From an uncultured Pelagibacteraceae bacterium (GTDB lineage Bacteria > Pseudomonadota > Alphaproteobacteria > Pelagibacterales > Pelagibacteraceae): a stretch of 64,000 bases of DNA. The notes under the pieces were generated by a model. It did no database searches. It saw only the letters and a list, made by a program, of their open reading frames with translations, and was not told where the DNA came from. Shown here piece by piece: positions 55,387 to 64,000 of this stretch. Position 1 is the first letter of the stretch; every line of letters starts with the position of its first letter. Made by a program: the position numbers and the translations under genes. Where the stretch lies: contig CACKNV010000001.1 of assembly GCA_902601705.1 (NCBI GenBank), positions 248,001 to 312,000 on the forward strand. The letters run 5' to 3'.

Positions 55387-57746
55387 TAATAAAACTGTCT
55401 AAATTTAATTATTTTATCACGACCATTACTAGAGATTAAGTTATTATTCTCTAAATTGTTAATATCTCTTAATTTCAATGCTTCGATAATTGAATTTTTT
55501 TCACCTGGTGCTGACTTCAATCCAGTGTCATAATTTAATGAAGTTAAATATATATTTTCAGGTATTTCAAATTCATAAAAATCTTCTTTGTATAAAGCTT
55601 TTTCAACAAAATCCTTGAAAATAGGTAATGCTGCTTTAGATCCGGTTTCATATTTTCCAAGTGATTTTGGGTTATCATAACCGACATAAACTCCAATAAC
55701 TAAATTTGAAGAAAAACCTATAAACCATGCATCATAATTATCATTTGTGGTTCCAGTCTTACCTGCTAAAGGCACTTTTAAAGATCTCAACTTTTTTGCA
55801 GTACCTCTTTGTACAGCACCTTCTAAAATAGAAGTCATTTGATATGCAGTTTCTTTACTGATCACTTCTTTATTATTATTTTTAATTTTCGGTAATTCAG
55901 CTTCGTCATTAACAAACTTGTCACAACCTAAGCAAATTCGACTTTGTTCCTGGAAAATTGTTTTTCCTCTTCTATCTTGTATACGTGAAATAAGTTTTGG
56001 TTCAATTTTTTTTCCACCATTAACAAAAGGTGCGTAAGCGGATGTTAAATTAATTAATGTAGTTTCTGCAGCTCCTAGTGATACAGATAACAATTCTGGT
56101 ATTTCATCATATATATTTAGTTTTTTAGACAGATTGAGAATCTCCTCTAAGCCTAAAATCTTTGCAATCCTTACTGTCATTAAGTTTCTTGAATATTCAA
56201 TACCTTTTCTAAAAGTTGAAGGACCATAAAATTTTTTTCCATAATTTTCTGGTTTCCAATTTTTTAGACCTACACCTTGGCTTTCTACAAATGGCGCGTC
56301 CAAAATGATTGAGTTTGGTGCAAAACCATTTTCGAGAGCTGCAGCGTAAACTATTGGTTTGAAAGCAGAGCCAGGTTGTCTTTTTGCTTGAGTTACTCTA
56401 TTAAATTCACTTGTTTTAAAATTAAATCCACCTACGAGAGCTAGTACATCTCCAGTATAAGGATCTAATATGACAATTCCTCCATTAACTTTTGGATATT
56501 GTTTTAATTTCCAATAATTATTTTCTTTCTTAACAAAAATTATATCTCCAACTTGATGAATTTCATCTAATAATTTTTTTCTTGGATTAGTCCACTTTAA
56601 ATTAATTGGAAGTATTACTCCCTCTACAACTGCTTTATCTTCATTTACAGTTTTAAATTTTATTTCATTATTGCTTGAAGAAATAATTTCGGCTATTTGC
56701 CAATTCAAAGTTGGATCAAGCTTATATCTTTTAATAGTTTTTATCCAATTTTTATTTTTAATTTTATTTGTTATTGGTCCTCTCCAACCACGTCTCCGAT
56801 CAAAATCTTCGATTCCTTTCCTTAAAGATTTTAAAGCTTGAATTTGATAATTTATTTTAAGAGGCGTGCTTATGCTTAAACCTTGTGAGTAAAGTTTTTC
56901 AAAGCCATATATATTTTTTACAGTTCTCCTTACTTCCTCAGTATAAGAATTAGCTTCGTTGATAATCTCTATTTTTCTTTTTTTTAAACTTATTTTTGTA
57001 TCTTTGAGTATGTTTAACTGTTTCTTTGATATAAAATTATTATCGTTTAAATTATCAAGAACTAAGTTTCTCCTAAATTTTGCAACTTCAGGATATTTGT
57101 AAGGATTATATTTACTTGGAGCTTTCGGTAAAGCCGCCAGTAGAGCAGCTTCTGAATAGTTCAATTCTTTTATTGATTTATTAAAATATTCAAGACTAGC
57201 TGCTGCTATTCCATAAGTGCCTTGTCCTAAATATATTTGATTTAAATAAAGTTCTAGAATTCTCTCTTTTGTATAAGCTCTTTCGATACGAAAAGCCAAA
57301 ATAGCCTCTTTAATTTTTCTTTTCATTGAAACTTCATTTGTGAGTAAAAAATTTTTTGCTACCTGTTGTGTAATCGTAGATGCACCTTCCAATCTTTTAT
57401 TTTGCGTAACATTTTTTATATTTTTTATGATTGCTCGTATAATTCCTTTGGCATCTATGCCTGGGTGACTAAAAAAATTTTTATCTTCAGCGGACAAAAA
57501 AGCATTTACAACTTTATCTGGAATTGACTCGTAAGGTATAAATAGTCTTTTTTCTAAAGCATACTCGGCTATTAATTTTCTATTTTCAGAATAAACTCTA
57601 CTAGATATTGGCGGCTGATAATTTGATAATTTTTTATAATCAGGAAGACCTATTGAAAAATACCATAAAGTTGAAAAAATGAAAAATACACAAACAACAA
57701 AAAAAATAATAATAAATTTTATTGAGAAATTAAGAAATTTAAACAT
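55386..57746 (-). CDS. mrcA: Penicillin-binding protein 1A (transglycosylase/transpeptidase)
   Basis: SAEDKNFFSHPGID, EGASTITQQVAKN, RQPGSAFKPIVY, GKTGTTNDNYDAWFIG. Confidence 0.95.
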   Translation of the reverse strand: MFKFLNFSIKFIIIFFVVCVFFIFSTLWYFSIGLPDYKKLSNYQPPISSRVYSENRKLIAEYALEKRLFIPYESIPDKVVNAFLSAEDKNFFSHPGIDAKGIIRAIIKNIKNVTQNKRLEGASTITQQVAKNFLLTNEVSMKRKIKEAILAFRIERAYTKERILELYLNQIYLGQGTYGIAAASLEYFNKSIKELNYSEAALLAALPKAPSKYNPYKYPEVAKFRRNLVLDNLNDNNFISKKQLNILKDTKISLKKRKIEIINEANSYTEEVRRTVKNIYGFEKLYSQGLSISTPLKINYQIQALKSLRKGIEDFDRRRGWRGPITNKIKNKNWIKTIKRYKLDPTLNWQIAEIISSSNNEIKFKTVNEDKAVVEGVILPINLKWTNPRKKLLDEIHQVGDIIFVKKENNYWKLKQYPKVNGGIVILDPYTGDVLALVGGFNFKTSEFNRVTQAKRQPGSAFKPIVYAAALENGFAPNSIILDAPFVESQGVGLKNWKPENYGKKFYGPSTFRKGIEYSRNLMTVRIAKILGLEEILNLSKKLNIYDEIPELLSVSLGAAETTLINLTSAYAPFVNGGKKIEPKLISRIQDRRGKTIFQEQSRICLGCDKFVNDEAELPKIKNNNKEVISKETAYQMTSILEGAVQRGTAKKLRSLKVPLAGKTGTTNDNYDAWFIGFSSNLVIGVYVGYDNPKSLGKYETGSKAALPIFKDFVEKALYKEDFYEFEIPENIYLTSLNYDTGLKSAPGEKNSIIEALKLRDINNLENNNLISSNGRDKIIKFRQFY

Positions 57747-57890
57747 ATATTTAATTTATAACATTAAATCTGACTATCTTTGGGCATTTAAAAATTTAAT
57801 CGTATATTTACTCACAAAATGGTATAAAATATCACATATGACAAATTTAATAATATCAAATTTCAAAAAATTAAAAGGAATTCTAATAAA

Positions 57891-59714
57891 ATGGAAAAAA
57901 ACTTATACATTGATGCGTCGCATCCAAATGAAACCCGAATTGTTCTTAAATCAAATGATTTTATCGAAGAATATGAATTTGAAGATAAAAATAATTTAAA
58001 TTTTAAGAATAATATTTATCTAGCAACAATAAGCAGAGTTGAACCTTCATTACAAGCAGCTTTTGTAAATTTTGGAAGGGAACGGCACGGGTTTTTAGCG
58101 TTTAACGATATTCAATCAGATTATTATCAACTACCATTAGAAGATAAAGAAAAAATCAGAATAGCTGAAGAGAAAATTCGAGAGGACCTAAAAGATAAAA
58201 CAATTGATCCTAATCAAGATAGTTTACAAATCGAAGAACATTCAGAAAATAAAGAGGAAAAGTCTGATAATGATGAAAATCTAATTGATAAAAAAAACAA
58301 AAAACTTGAATATCGTGAAAAAGTAAAGTCTTCCTTTGGTATAAAAAGGTATAAAATTCAAGAAGTGATTAAACCAGGTCAGGTCATTTTAATTCAAGTA
58401 ATCAAAGAGGAAAGGGGTCAGAAAGGTGCTGCTCTTACAACTTTTATTTCTTTGGCTGGCAAATATATGGTTTTGATGCCAAATACTCCTAAGGGAGGAG
58501 GAATATCTCGAAAAATTTTTAATTCGTCTGATCGACAAAAAATAAGAAACATACTTAATGAAATTGAGATACCTAAAAATATGGGTGTAATTGTAAGAAC
58601 TGCTGGAGCCAACAAAACAAAAAATGAAATTGAAAAAGATTTTCAAAATACCTTAAAAACTTGGGAAGAGATTACAGATAAAGCTTTAGACTCTAATGCT
58701 CCTTCATTAGTGTATGAAGAGGGAGATATTATCAAAAGAACATTAAGAGATACGTATGATAACGATACTAAAAATGTTTATGTTGAAGGAAATGAAGCCT
58801 ATCAAAAAGCAAAGAAATTCATGAAAGAATTGATGCCAAAAAATGTAAAAAATATTAAAAAATATCGAGGAAAAATACCTCTGTTTCATGATGCTAATAT
58901 AGAAAAAGAATTAAATAACATTTACGAGCCGACGGTGAAATTAAAATCTGGAGGTTATTTAGTAATAAATCCAACAGAAGCATTGGTTTCTATAGATATA
59001 AATTCTGGTCAATCCACAAAACAAATAAATATCGAAAAAACAGCTTTAAACACTAACCTGGAAGCAGCAGAGGAAATAGCTCGCCAAATTAAATTAAGAG
59101 ATTTGTCTGGTTTAATTGTAATAGACTTCATAGATATGATGAATTTTTATAATAGAAGAATAGTTGAGAAAAAAATGAGAGAAGGTATAAGAAAAGATAG
59201 GGCAAGAATTCAAATTGGAAGAATTAGTAATTTTGGATTACTTGAAATGACTCGTCAAAGATTGCGTGAAGGTTCAATTAAATGGGAAACACAATTATCA
59301 CTTTCCTCATTTTCACAGAAAATTTTAAAAAAAGTTCAGTATCTAGCCTTTTTAGATAAGGTTAAAATCATCAATTCATATGTACCAGAGAAAGTAAAAA
59401 TTTATATAGAAAAAAATTTATTGGATGAATTAAAATATTTCCAAAAAAAATATTCTTTTGATGTAAAAATATTATCTAATAATGAATTTGTGATTCCAGA
59501 ATATAAGATTGATTTAATGAATAAATCAAAAAAACTTATAAATTCAATCGAAAACGTCAACATAATTATCGATACTAAAAAAATCAAAAATAAACTTGGT
59601 CAACCTGAAAAAGATAAAAATAAATCCACAATCAAAAATAAAGATAAATTAAAAAAAACTAAAACTAAAAAGAAACCAAGAACTCTTTGGGTTAGAAGAA
59701 AAAAAAAGAGCTAA
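57891..59714 (+). CDS. Ribonuclease E/G
   Basis: S1-like N-terminus, [70 protein letters not shown]. Confidence 0.95.
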   Translation: MEKNLYIDASHPNETRIVLKSNDFIEEYEFEDKNNLNFKNNIYLATISRVEPSLQAAFVNFGRERHGFLAFNDIQSDYYQLPLEDKEKIRIAEEKIREDLKDKTIDPNQDSLQIEEHSENKEEKSDNDENLIDKKNKKLEYREKVKSSFGIKRYKIQEVIKPGQVILIQVIKEERGQKGAALTTFISLAGKYMVLMPNTPKGGGISRKIFNSSDRQKIRNILNEIEIPKNMGVIVRTAGANKTKNEIEKDFQNTLKTWEEITDKALDSNAPSLVYEEGDIIKRTLRDTYDNDTKNVYVEGNEAYQKAKKFMKELMPKNVKNIKKYRGKIPLFHDANIEKELNNIYEPTVKLKSGGYLVINPTEALVSIDINSGQSTKQINIEKTALNTNLEAAEEIARQIKLRDLSGLIVIDFIDMMNFYNRRIVEKKMREGIRKDRARIQIGRISNFGLLEMTRQRLREGSIKWETQLSLSSFSQKILKKVQYLAFLDKVKIINSYVPEKVKIYIEKNLLDELKYFQKKYSFDVKILSNNEFVIPEYKIDLMNKSKKLINSIENVNIIIDTKKIKNKLGQPEKDKNKSTIKNKDKLKKTKTKKKPRTLWVRRKKKS

Positions 59715-60484
59715 ATTAATCCTTTAATTGGGGAGCTTGGTTTTGCAAAATAATTTTTTTTCATTCTGCCAGCTAAGTATGAATTTCTACCTGAAATGAC
59801 TGCATCCTTAAATGCTTTTGCCATTAATGTTGGTTTTTTTGCATTTGCTATGGCGCTGTTAATTAAAACTCCATCACAACCAAGCTCCATTGCTATTGTT
59901 GCATCTGAAGCTGTACCTATTCCGGCGTCTACTATGACAGGTACTTTTGATTGATTAATGATCATAGAAATATTGATTTTGTTTTGTATTCCTAATCCTG
60001 ACCCAATTGGCGAAGCTAAAGGCATAATCGCAGAAGCTCCACAATCCTCTAATTTTTTTGCTAATAGAGGATCATCCGTGCAATATACCAAAACTTGAAA
60101 CCCTTCTTTAACTAGTATTTTAGTTGACTTAATTGTTTCTATCATATTTGGGTAAAGTGTTTTTTTATCTCCCAAGACTTCAAGTTTTACTAATTTCCAG
60201 CCACCCATTTCCCTGGCAAGCCTCAAGGTCCTCAAAGCTTCTTCAGAGTTAAAACACCCTGCTGTATTAGGTAAAAAAATAATTTTTTTAGGGTTAAGGT
60301 AATCAGTTAATATAGGTTTTTTTTTATCTAAAATATTTACTCTTCTTACAGCGACTGTCACCATATCAGCTCCTGAAGCTTTAATCGCTTTAGCGGTTTC
60401 AGAAAAATTTTTGTATTTTCCGGTCCCTACTATCAATCTAGATTTAAGTGATTTACCAGCAACTTTAAAAATATCTTTTTTCAA
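59711..60484 (-). CDS. thiG: Thiazole synthase
   Basis: [60 protein letters not shown]. Confidence 0.96.
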   Translation of the reverse strand: MKKDIFKVAGKSLKSRLIVGTGKYKNFSETAKAIKASGADMVTVAVRRVNILDKKKPILTDYLNPKKIIFLPNTAGCFNSEEALRTLRLAREMGGWKLVKLEVLGDKKTLYPNMIETIKSTKILVKEGFQVLVYCTDDPLLAKKLEDCGASAIMPLASPIGSGLGIQNKINISMIINQSKVPVIVDAGIGTASDATIAMELGCDGVLINSAIANAKKPTLMAKAFKDAVISGRNSYLAGRMKKNYFAKPSSPIKGLI

Positions 60485-60485
60485 T

Positions 60486-60689
60486 TTAACCGCCGCCTAT
60501 AAAATGTACAATTTCTATCTTATCATTATTCTTTAAATATTTCTTACTGTAATTCACTTTTTGAACTATTGTTCCATTATGTTCTATCGCAACTTTTTTA
60601 TTAGTTAATTTATATTTTTTTAATAGATCTAGTATCGACAAGTTAGATTTAATTTCCACTTTTTTTCCATTTAATTGTATTTTTGCCAT
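60486..60689 (-). CDS. thiS: Sulfur carrier protein ThiS
   Basis: Start at [14 protein letters not shown] (60689); C-terminal VHFIGGG. Confidence 0.93.
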   Translation of the reverse strand: MAKIQLNGKKVEIKSNLSILDLLKKYKLTNKKVAIEHNGTIVQKVNYSKKYLKNNDKIEIVHFIGGG

Positions 60690-60717
60690 AATTAAGTTAT
60701 TCAGTACCAAGCAGTTT

Positions 60718-61155
60718 ATGAATAAAATTATAATTCTTAATGGACCAAACCTCAACCTTTTAGGTGAGAGAGAAAAAAGTCAATATGGAACTTTTACTTT
60801 AAAGGATATTGAAAAAAATTGTAATGATTATGCAACTAAAAATAATATTAAATTGACATTGTTTCAATCTAATCTTGAAGGAGAGTTAGTTGATAAAATT
60901 CAATCCTCTAGAAGTAATCAAGATGGACTGATTATAAATGCTGGTGGATATACTCATACTTCAGTAGCAATTCATGATGCCTTGAAAATATTAAAAATTC
61001 CAATTATAGAATTGCATATTAGCAATATTTATAATAGAGAGGAATTTAGACACAAATCTTTAATTAGCAAAGTTGCTAAAGGGATTATCTGCGGGTTTGG
61101 AGCTAATGGATATATAATGTCTCTAAATGCGATGAAAAAGATTTTGGTAAAATGA
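60718..61155 (+). CDS. aroQ: 3-dehydroquinate dehydratase type II
   Basis: ILNGPNLNLLGERE, LFQSNLEGELVDKI, INAGGYTHTSVAI, ELHISNIYNREEFR. Confidence 0.96.
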   Translation: MNKIIILNGPNLNLLGEREKSQYGTFTLKDIEKNCNDYATKNNIKLTLFQSNLEGELVDKIQSSRSNQDGLIINAGGYTHTSVAIHDALKILKIPIIELHISNIYNREEFRHKSLISKVAKGIICGFGANGYIMSLNAMKKILVK

Positions 61156-61577
61156 AAATTGATAAAAAATTAATTAAAGAATTAGTTGAAAATCTTAAAG
61201 AATTCGAATTGACAGAATTAGAGTATCAAGAAGGCCAAACAAAAATAAAAGTTTCAAAAGCTTCAAAGGGGATTGATCAAATAAAAACAAGTGCAGTAAC
61301 TCCTCAAAATAAAGCAGTCTTAAAATCTTCTGACGATAGTGACGGAATTAGAGTAAAGTCTCCAATTATAGGAACAGCGTATTTAGCTGCTGAACCTGGA
61401 GCTAAAAAATTTATTGAAGTTGGAGATAAAATAAAGAAAGGTCAGACCGTTATGATTGTTGAAGCAATGAAAACAATGAATCACGTTCCTTCTACCTCTA
61501 ACGGGGAAGTAAAAAAAATTTTAGTAGAGGATGGTCAACCCGTTGAGTTCGGTCAAACTTTAGTTATTCTTAAATAG
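61152..61577 (+). CDS. accB: Acetyl-CoA carboxylase biotin carboxyl carrier protein
   Basis: VEAMKTMNHV biotinylation motif. Confidence 0.96.
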   Translation: MKIDKKLIKELVENLKEFELTELEYQEGQTKIKVSKASKGIDQIKTSAVTPQNKAVLKSSDDSDGIRVKSPIIGTAYLAAEPGAKKFIEVGDKIKKGQTVMIVEAMKTMNHVPSTSNGEVKKILVEDGQPVEFGQTLVILK

Positions 61578-61583
61578 ATCATA

Positions 61584-62921
61584 ATGTTTAAAAAAGTTTT
61601 AATAGCTAATAGAGGAGAAATAGCTGTTAGAGTTATTAGAGCCTGTAAAGAATGGGGAATTAAAACAGTCGCGGTACACTCGGATGTAGATGCAGACTCA
61701 ATGCATGTTAGACTCGCAGATGAAAGTGTTTGCATTGGATCGCACCAACCTCAAAATAGTTATTTAAATATCTCCTCGATAATGTCTGCTGTAGATTTAA
61801 CTGGCGCAGAGGCAATTCATCCTGGTTATGGATTTTTATCTGAAAATGCAAAGTTTTCTGAGATAGTAAATAAACATGGTATTAAATTCATTGGCCCTAG
61901 TGCAGAAATAATTTCAAAGATGGGTGATAAAATTCAAGCAAAGAGAATTGCAAAAAAATTTGGTTTACCTGTAATTGAAGGCTCTGAAGGTGGAGTAAAA
62001 TCATTTGCTGAAGCTAAATCAATTTGTAAAGAAATTGGTTATCCTGTTCTAATTAAAGCTGCTGGTGGCGGTGGTGGAAAGGGTATGAAAATAGTAGACG
62101 AAGAGAGTAAATTAGAAAATTTATTTCTAACAGCTAAGTCTGAGGCAAAAAAATTTTTTAATAATGATGAATTATATATTGAAAAATATTTTAAAAATCC
62201 GAGACATATTGAGGTTCAAATAATGTCTGGAAAAAATAAAACTGTACATTTGGCTGAACGAGACTGCTCCGTACAAAGAAGACATCAAAAACTGATTGAA
62301 GAAACTCCAAGCCCAGTTTTAAATGACAAAATAAGAAAAGATCTTTTTGAAAAAACTGTAAAAATGGTTGAACAAATTAATTATGAAGGTGCAGGAACAG
62401 TTGAATTTATTTATGAAAAAGGAAAATTTTATTTTCTTGAAATGAACACAAGGGTTCAAGTTGAACATCCAGTGACTGAAGTTCAAACAGGAATTGACAT
62501 AGTTAAAGAGCAATTATGGATAGCTTTTACTGGAGATACTGCACTTAAACAAAGTGATATTAATCCAAGAGGACATACCATTGAATGTAGAATCAATGCC
62601 GAAAACCCTGCACTTGATTTTCAACCAAGTCCTGGAACAATAAGTGTTTGTCATCAACCATCTGGATTTAGAACAAGAGTTGATGGTTCAATATTTCAGG
62701 GATGTAAAGTTACACCCTTTTATGACAGTTTAATTGCCAAAGTAATTTGTAAGGGCAGAAATAGAACTGAAGCTATACAACGAACGTTAAGATCTTTAGA
62801 CGAATTTGTTTTAGAGGGTATAACAACTACAATTGATTTACATAAAAAAATATTAAATCATAAAAAATTTATTTCTTCAGATTTTGATACAAATTGGCTA
62901 GGTAAAGAAAAGTTTTTTTAA
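61584..62921 (+). CDS. accC: Acetyl-CoA carboxylase biotin carboxylase subunit
   Basis: KVLIANRGEIAVRVIRACKE, KAAGGGGGKGM, FLEMNTRVQVEHPVTE. Confidence 0.97.
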   Translation: MFKKVLIANRGEIAVRVIRACKEWGIKTVAVHSDVDADSMHVRLADESVCIGSHQPQNSYLNISSIMSAVDLTGAEAIHPGYGFLSENAKFSEIVNKHGIKFIGPSAEIISKMGDKIQAKRIAKKFGLPVIEGSEGGVKSFAEAKSICKEIGYPVLIKAAGGGGGKGMKIVDEESKLENLFLTAKSEAKKFFNNDELYIEKYFKNPRHIEVQIMSGKNKTVHLAERDCSVQRRHQKLIEETPSPVLNDKIRKDLFEKTVKMVEQINYEGAGTVEFIYEKGKFYFLEMNTRVQVEHPVTEVQTGIDIVKEQLWIAFTGDTALKQSDINPRGHTIECRINAENPALDFQPSPGTISVCHQPSGFRTRVDGSIFQGCKVTPFYDSLIAKVICKGRNRTEAIQRTLRSLDEFVLEGITTTIDLHKKILNHKKFISSDFDTNWLGKEKFF

Positions 62922-63421
62922 ACATTTCTGCAATTTAATAATTGCAGATCATAAATTGCATGGTCAAATGGTGTTAAACTTGGACTTGATGCAAATGTCC
63001 AGCCATTAAAAATAAATACCTTATCATTTTCATTTTTTGTTAAATCTTTTACTTGCATGTAAGCTACACTATCAACTTTATTGTTTATTTTTACTTTTCC
63101 ACACTTAAGAATTTTAATTTCTAATGGACCGAATTTTTTACTTTCATTTAAATTTACGACTAATTCAGATGATTTTGCTGTAATTTTATCTAAACCAATC
63201 AAGATTGCTTGTGATGATTTTAAGTTTTTTATATCTTTTTTTTCTTTAAGATTATTATCAGAAGGAACTTTTTCACTTTCTTCGTTAGTTTCTTCAAAAC
63301 TTGGTTTAATTTTTTCAACATTTATTAATGGAGTAGTTATAATCTTTTCATCTGCAATAAGAATGCTGAAATAAAAATTAAAAAAAAATAAAAATAAAAT
63401 AGCTTTATTTCCAAGTTTCAT
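62918..63421 (-). CDS. DUF2155 domain-containing periplasmic protein
   Basis: ILIGLDKITAKSSELVVNLNESKKFGPLEIKILKC...VFIFNGWTFASSPSLTPFDHAIYDLQLLNC. Confidence 0.9.
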   Translation of the reverse strand: MKLGNKAILFLFFFNFYFSILIADEKIITTPLINVEKIKPSFEETNEESEKVPSDNNLKEKKDIKNLKSSQAILIGLDKITAKSSELVVNLNESKKFGPLEIKILKCGKVKINNKVDSVAYMQVKDLTKNENDKVFIFNGWTFASSPSLTPFDHAIYDLQLLNCRNV

Positions 63422-63779
63422 ATTTTTTTTTAATTTCGTTTTTTCTAATTTTTACCGGTTTAAAACTGTCTTTTGTGCCAGTTTGATTCTGTAAGTGATT
63501 TTTTTGCCATGAATACTTAATTTCTTTTTTATCTGGAATTTTGTCAACTGTGTGATGAATCCAAAGATACCAATCAGATGTAATTTTTGTTGCTTCGATT
63601 TTATTAGAATAAACTACCCATCTTTCATTTTTTTTACTCCTATAATATCTATTACCAAATTCGTCAGAGCCAACGTATTTTCCAAAAAATAAAGTTTTGA
63701 GAAATGTCCCAAATGTTTGTCTGTTCCACCATGTAAATAATATTTTAAAACTCATATTAGAAATTTTAAATCCACACAA
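63405..63779 (-). CDS. NADH:ubiquinone oxidoreductase NDUFA12-like subunit
   Basis: TFGTFLKTLFFGKYVGSDEFGNRYYRSK...RWVVYSNKIEATKITSDWYLWIHHTVD. Confidence 0.92.
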   Translation of the reverse strand: MCGFKISNMSFKILFTWWNRQTFGTFLKTLFFGKYVGSDEFGNRYYRSKKNERWVVYSNKIEATKITSDWYLWIHHTVDKIPDKKEIKYSWQKNHLQNQTGTKDSFKPVKIRKNEIKKKYETWK

Positions 63780-63855
63780 TTTTAAATTGTATCATTAAGT
63801 AATAGACACCTTATACAATTAATATATACCTAAATAAAGAGATTCCATAAATTTT

Positions 63856-64000
63856 ATGAAAAAATATGTCGTTGAAACCTTCTATACCTGTACTTTTAAA
63901 ACAGTTCATACGTTAAACACTTTAGATGATAAAGAATTATCAAAAATTGATCATCGAACTGACGGGGATGTAGAAGTTATTGATGTAAAACTTAATAATA
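63856..64000 (+). CDS. Hypothetical protein, 5' part (runs off window)
   Basis: MKKYVVETFYTCTFKTVHTLNTLDDKELSKIDHRTDGDVEVIDVKLNN... open to window end. Confidence 0.55.
   Translation, partial: MKKYVVETFYTCTFKTVHTLNTLDDKELSKIDHRTDGDVEVIDVKLNN

Noticed and set aside
57679-57999. 106-aa plus-strand ORF between mrcA and rne/rng
   Set aside because: Overlaps both genes in another frame; Lys/Ile-rich composition typical of AT-rich noise.

Overview
The window is AT-rich, gene-dense chromosome of a Pelagibacterales (SAR11)-type alphaproteobacterium carrying an integrated T7-like temperate podovirus. The host left flank is clpX (5' end only), clpP and tig on the minus strand. The prophage occupies about 2227-39297 (core-to-core period 37,062 bp). 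Nearly all its genes are on the minus strand in T7-like order: RNA polymerase, SSB, endonuclease I, amidase, primase/helicase, DNA polymerase, exonuclease, portal, scaffold, holin, capsid, tail tubes, internal virion proteins, tail fibres, 2OG-Fe(II) oxygenases, terminase, early/unknown ORFs, winged-helix regulator, tyrosine integrase, tRNA-Leu. The host right flank holds a MraY/WecA-like transferase, an EamA transporter, glnA, the SUF Fe-S operon with an Rrf2 regulator, anmK, tyrS, an AsmA-like protein, prfB (programmed frameshift), mrcA, rne/rng, thiG/thiS, aroQ, accB/accC, a DUF2155 protein and an NDUFA12-like protein. The main finding concerns the host tRNA-Leu(UAG). The prophage crossed over inside its anticodon loop, leaving the 5' half at 39289-39327 and the 3' half at 2181-2235. 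Joined through a shared 9-bp core (GTCTTAGAA), the halves give a perfect 85-nt tRNA. The phage carries its own complete, sequence-divergent tRNA-Leu(UAG) at 2338-2422, apparently a replacement for the tRNA it destroys. Related signals are clustered inverted GATACAA integrase arm-type sites at both ends, operator-like CACAAGTGCAAA palindromes around the RNA polymerase and regulator genes, a candidate phage promoter motif, and an RNA polymerase gene split by a frameshift at a homopolymer. All calls come from reading the sequence and the ORF track; no database search was run.
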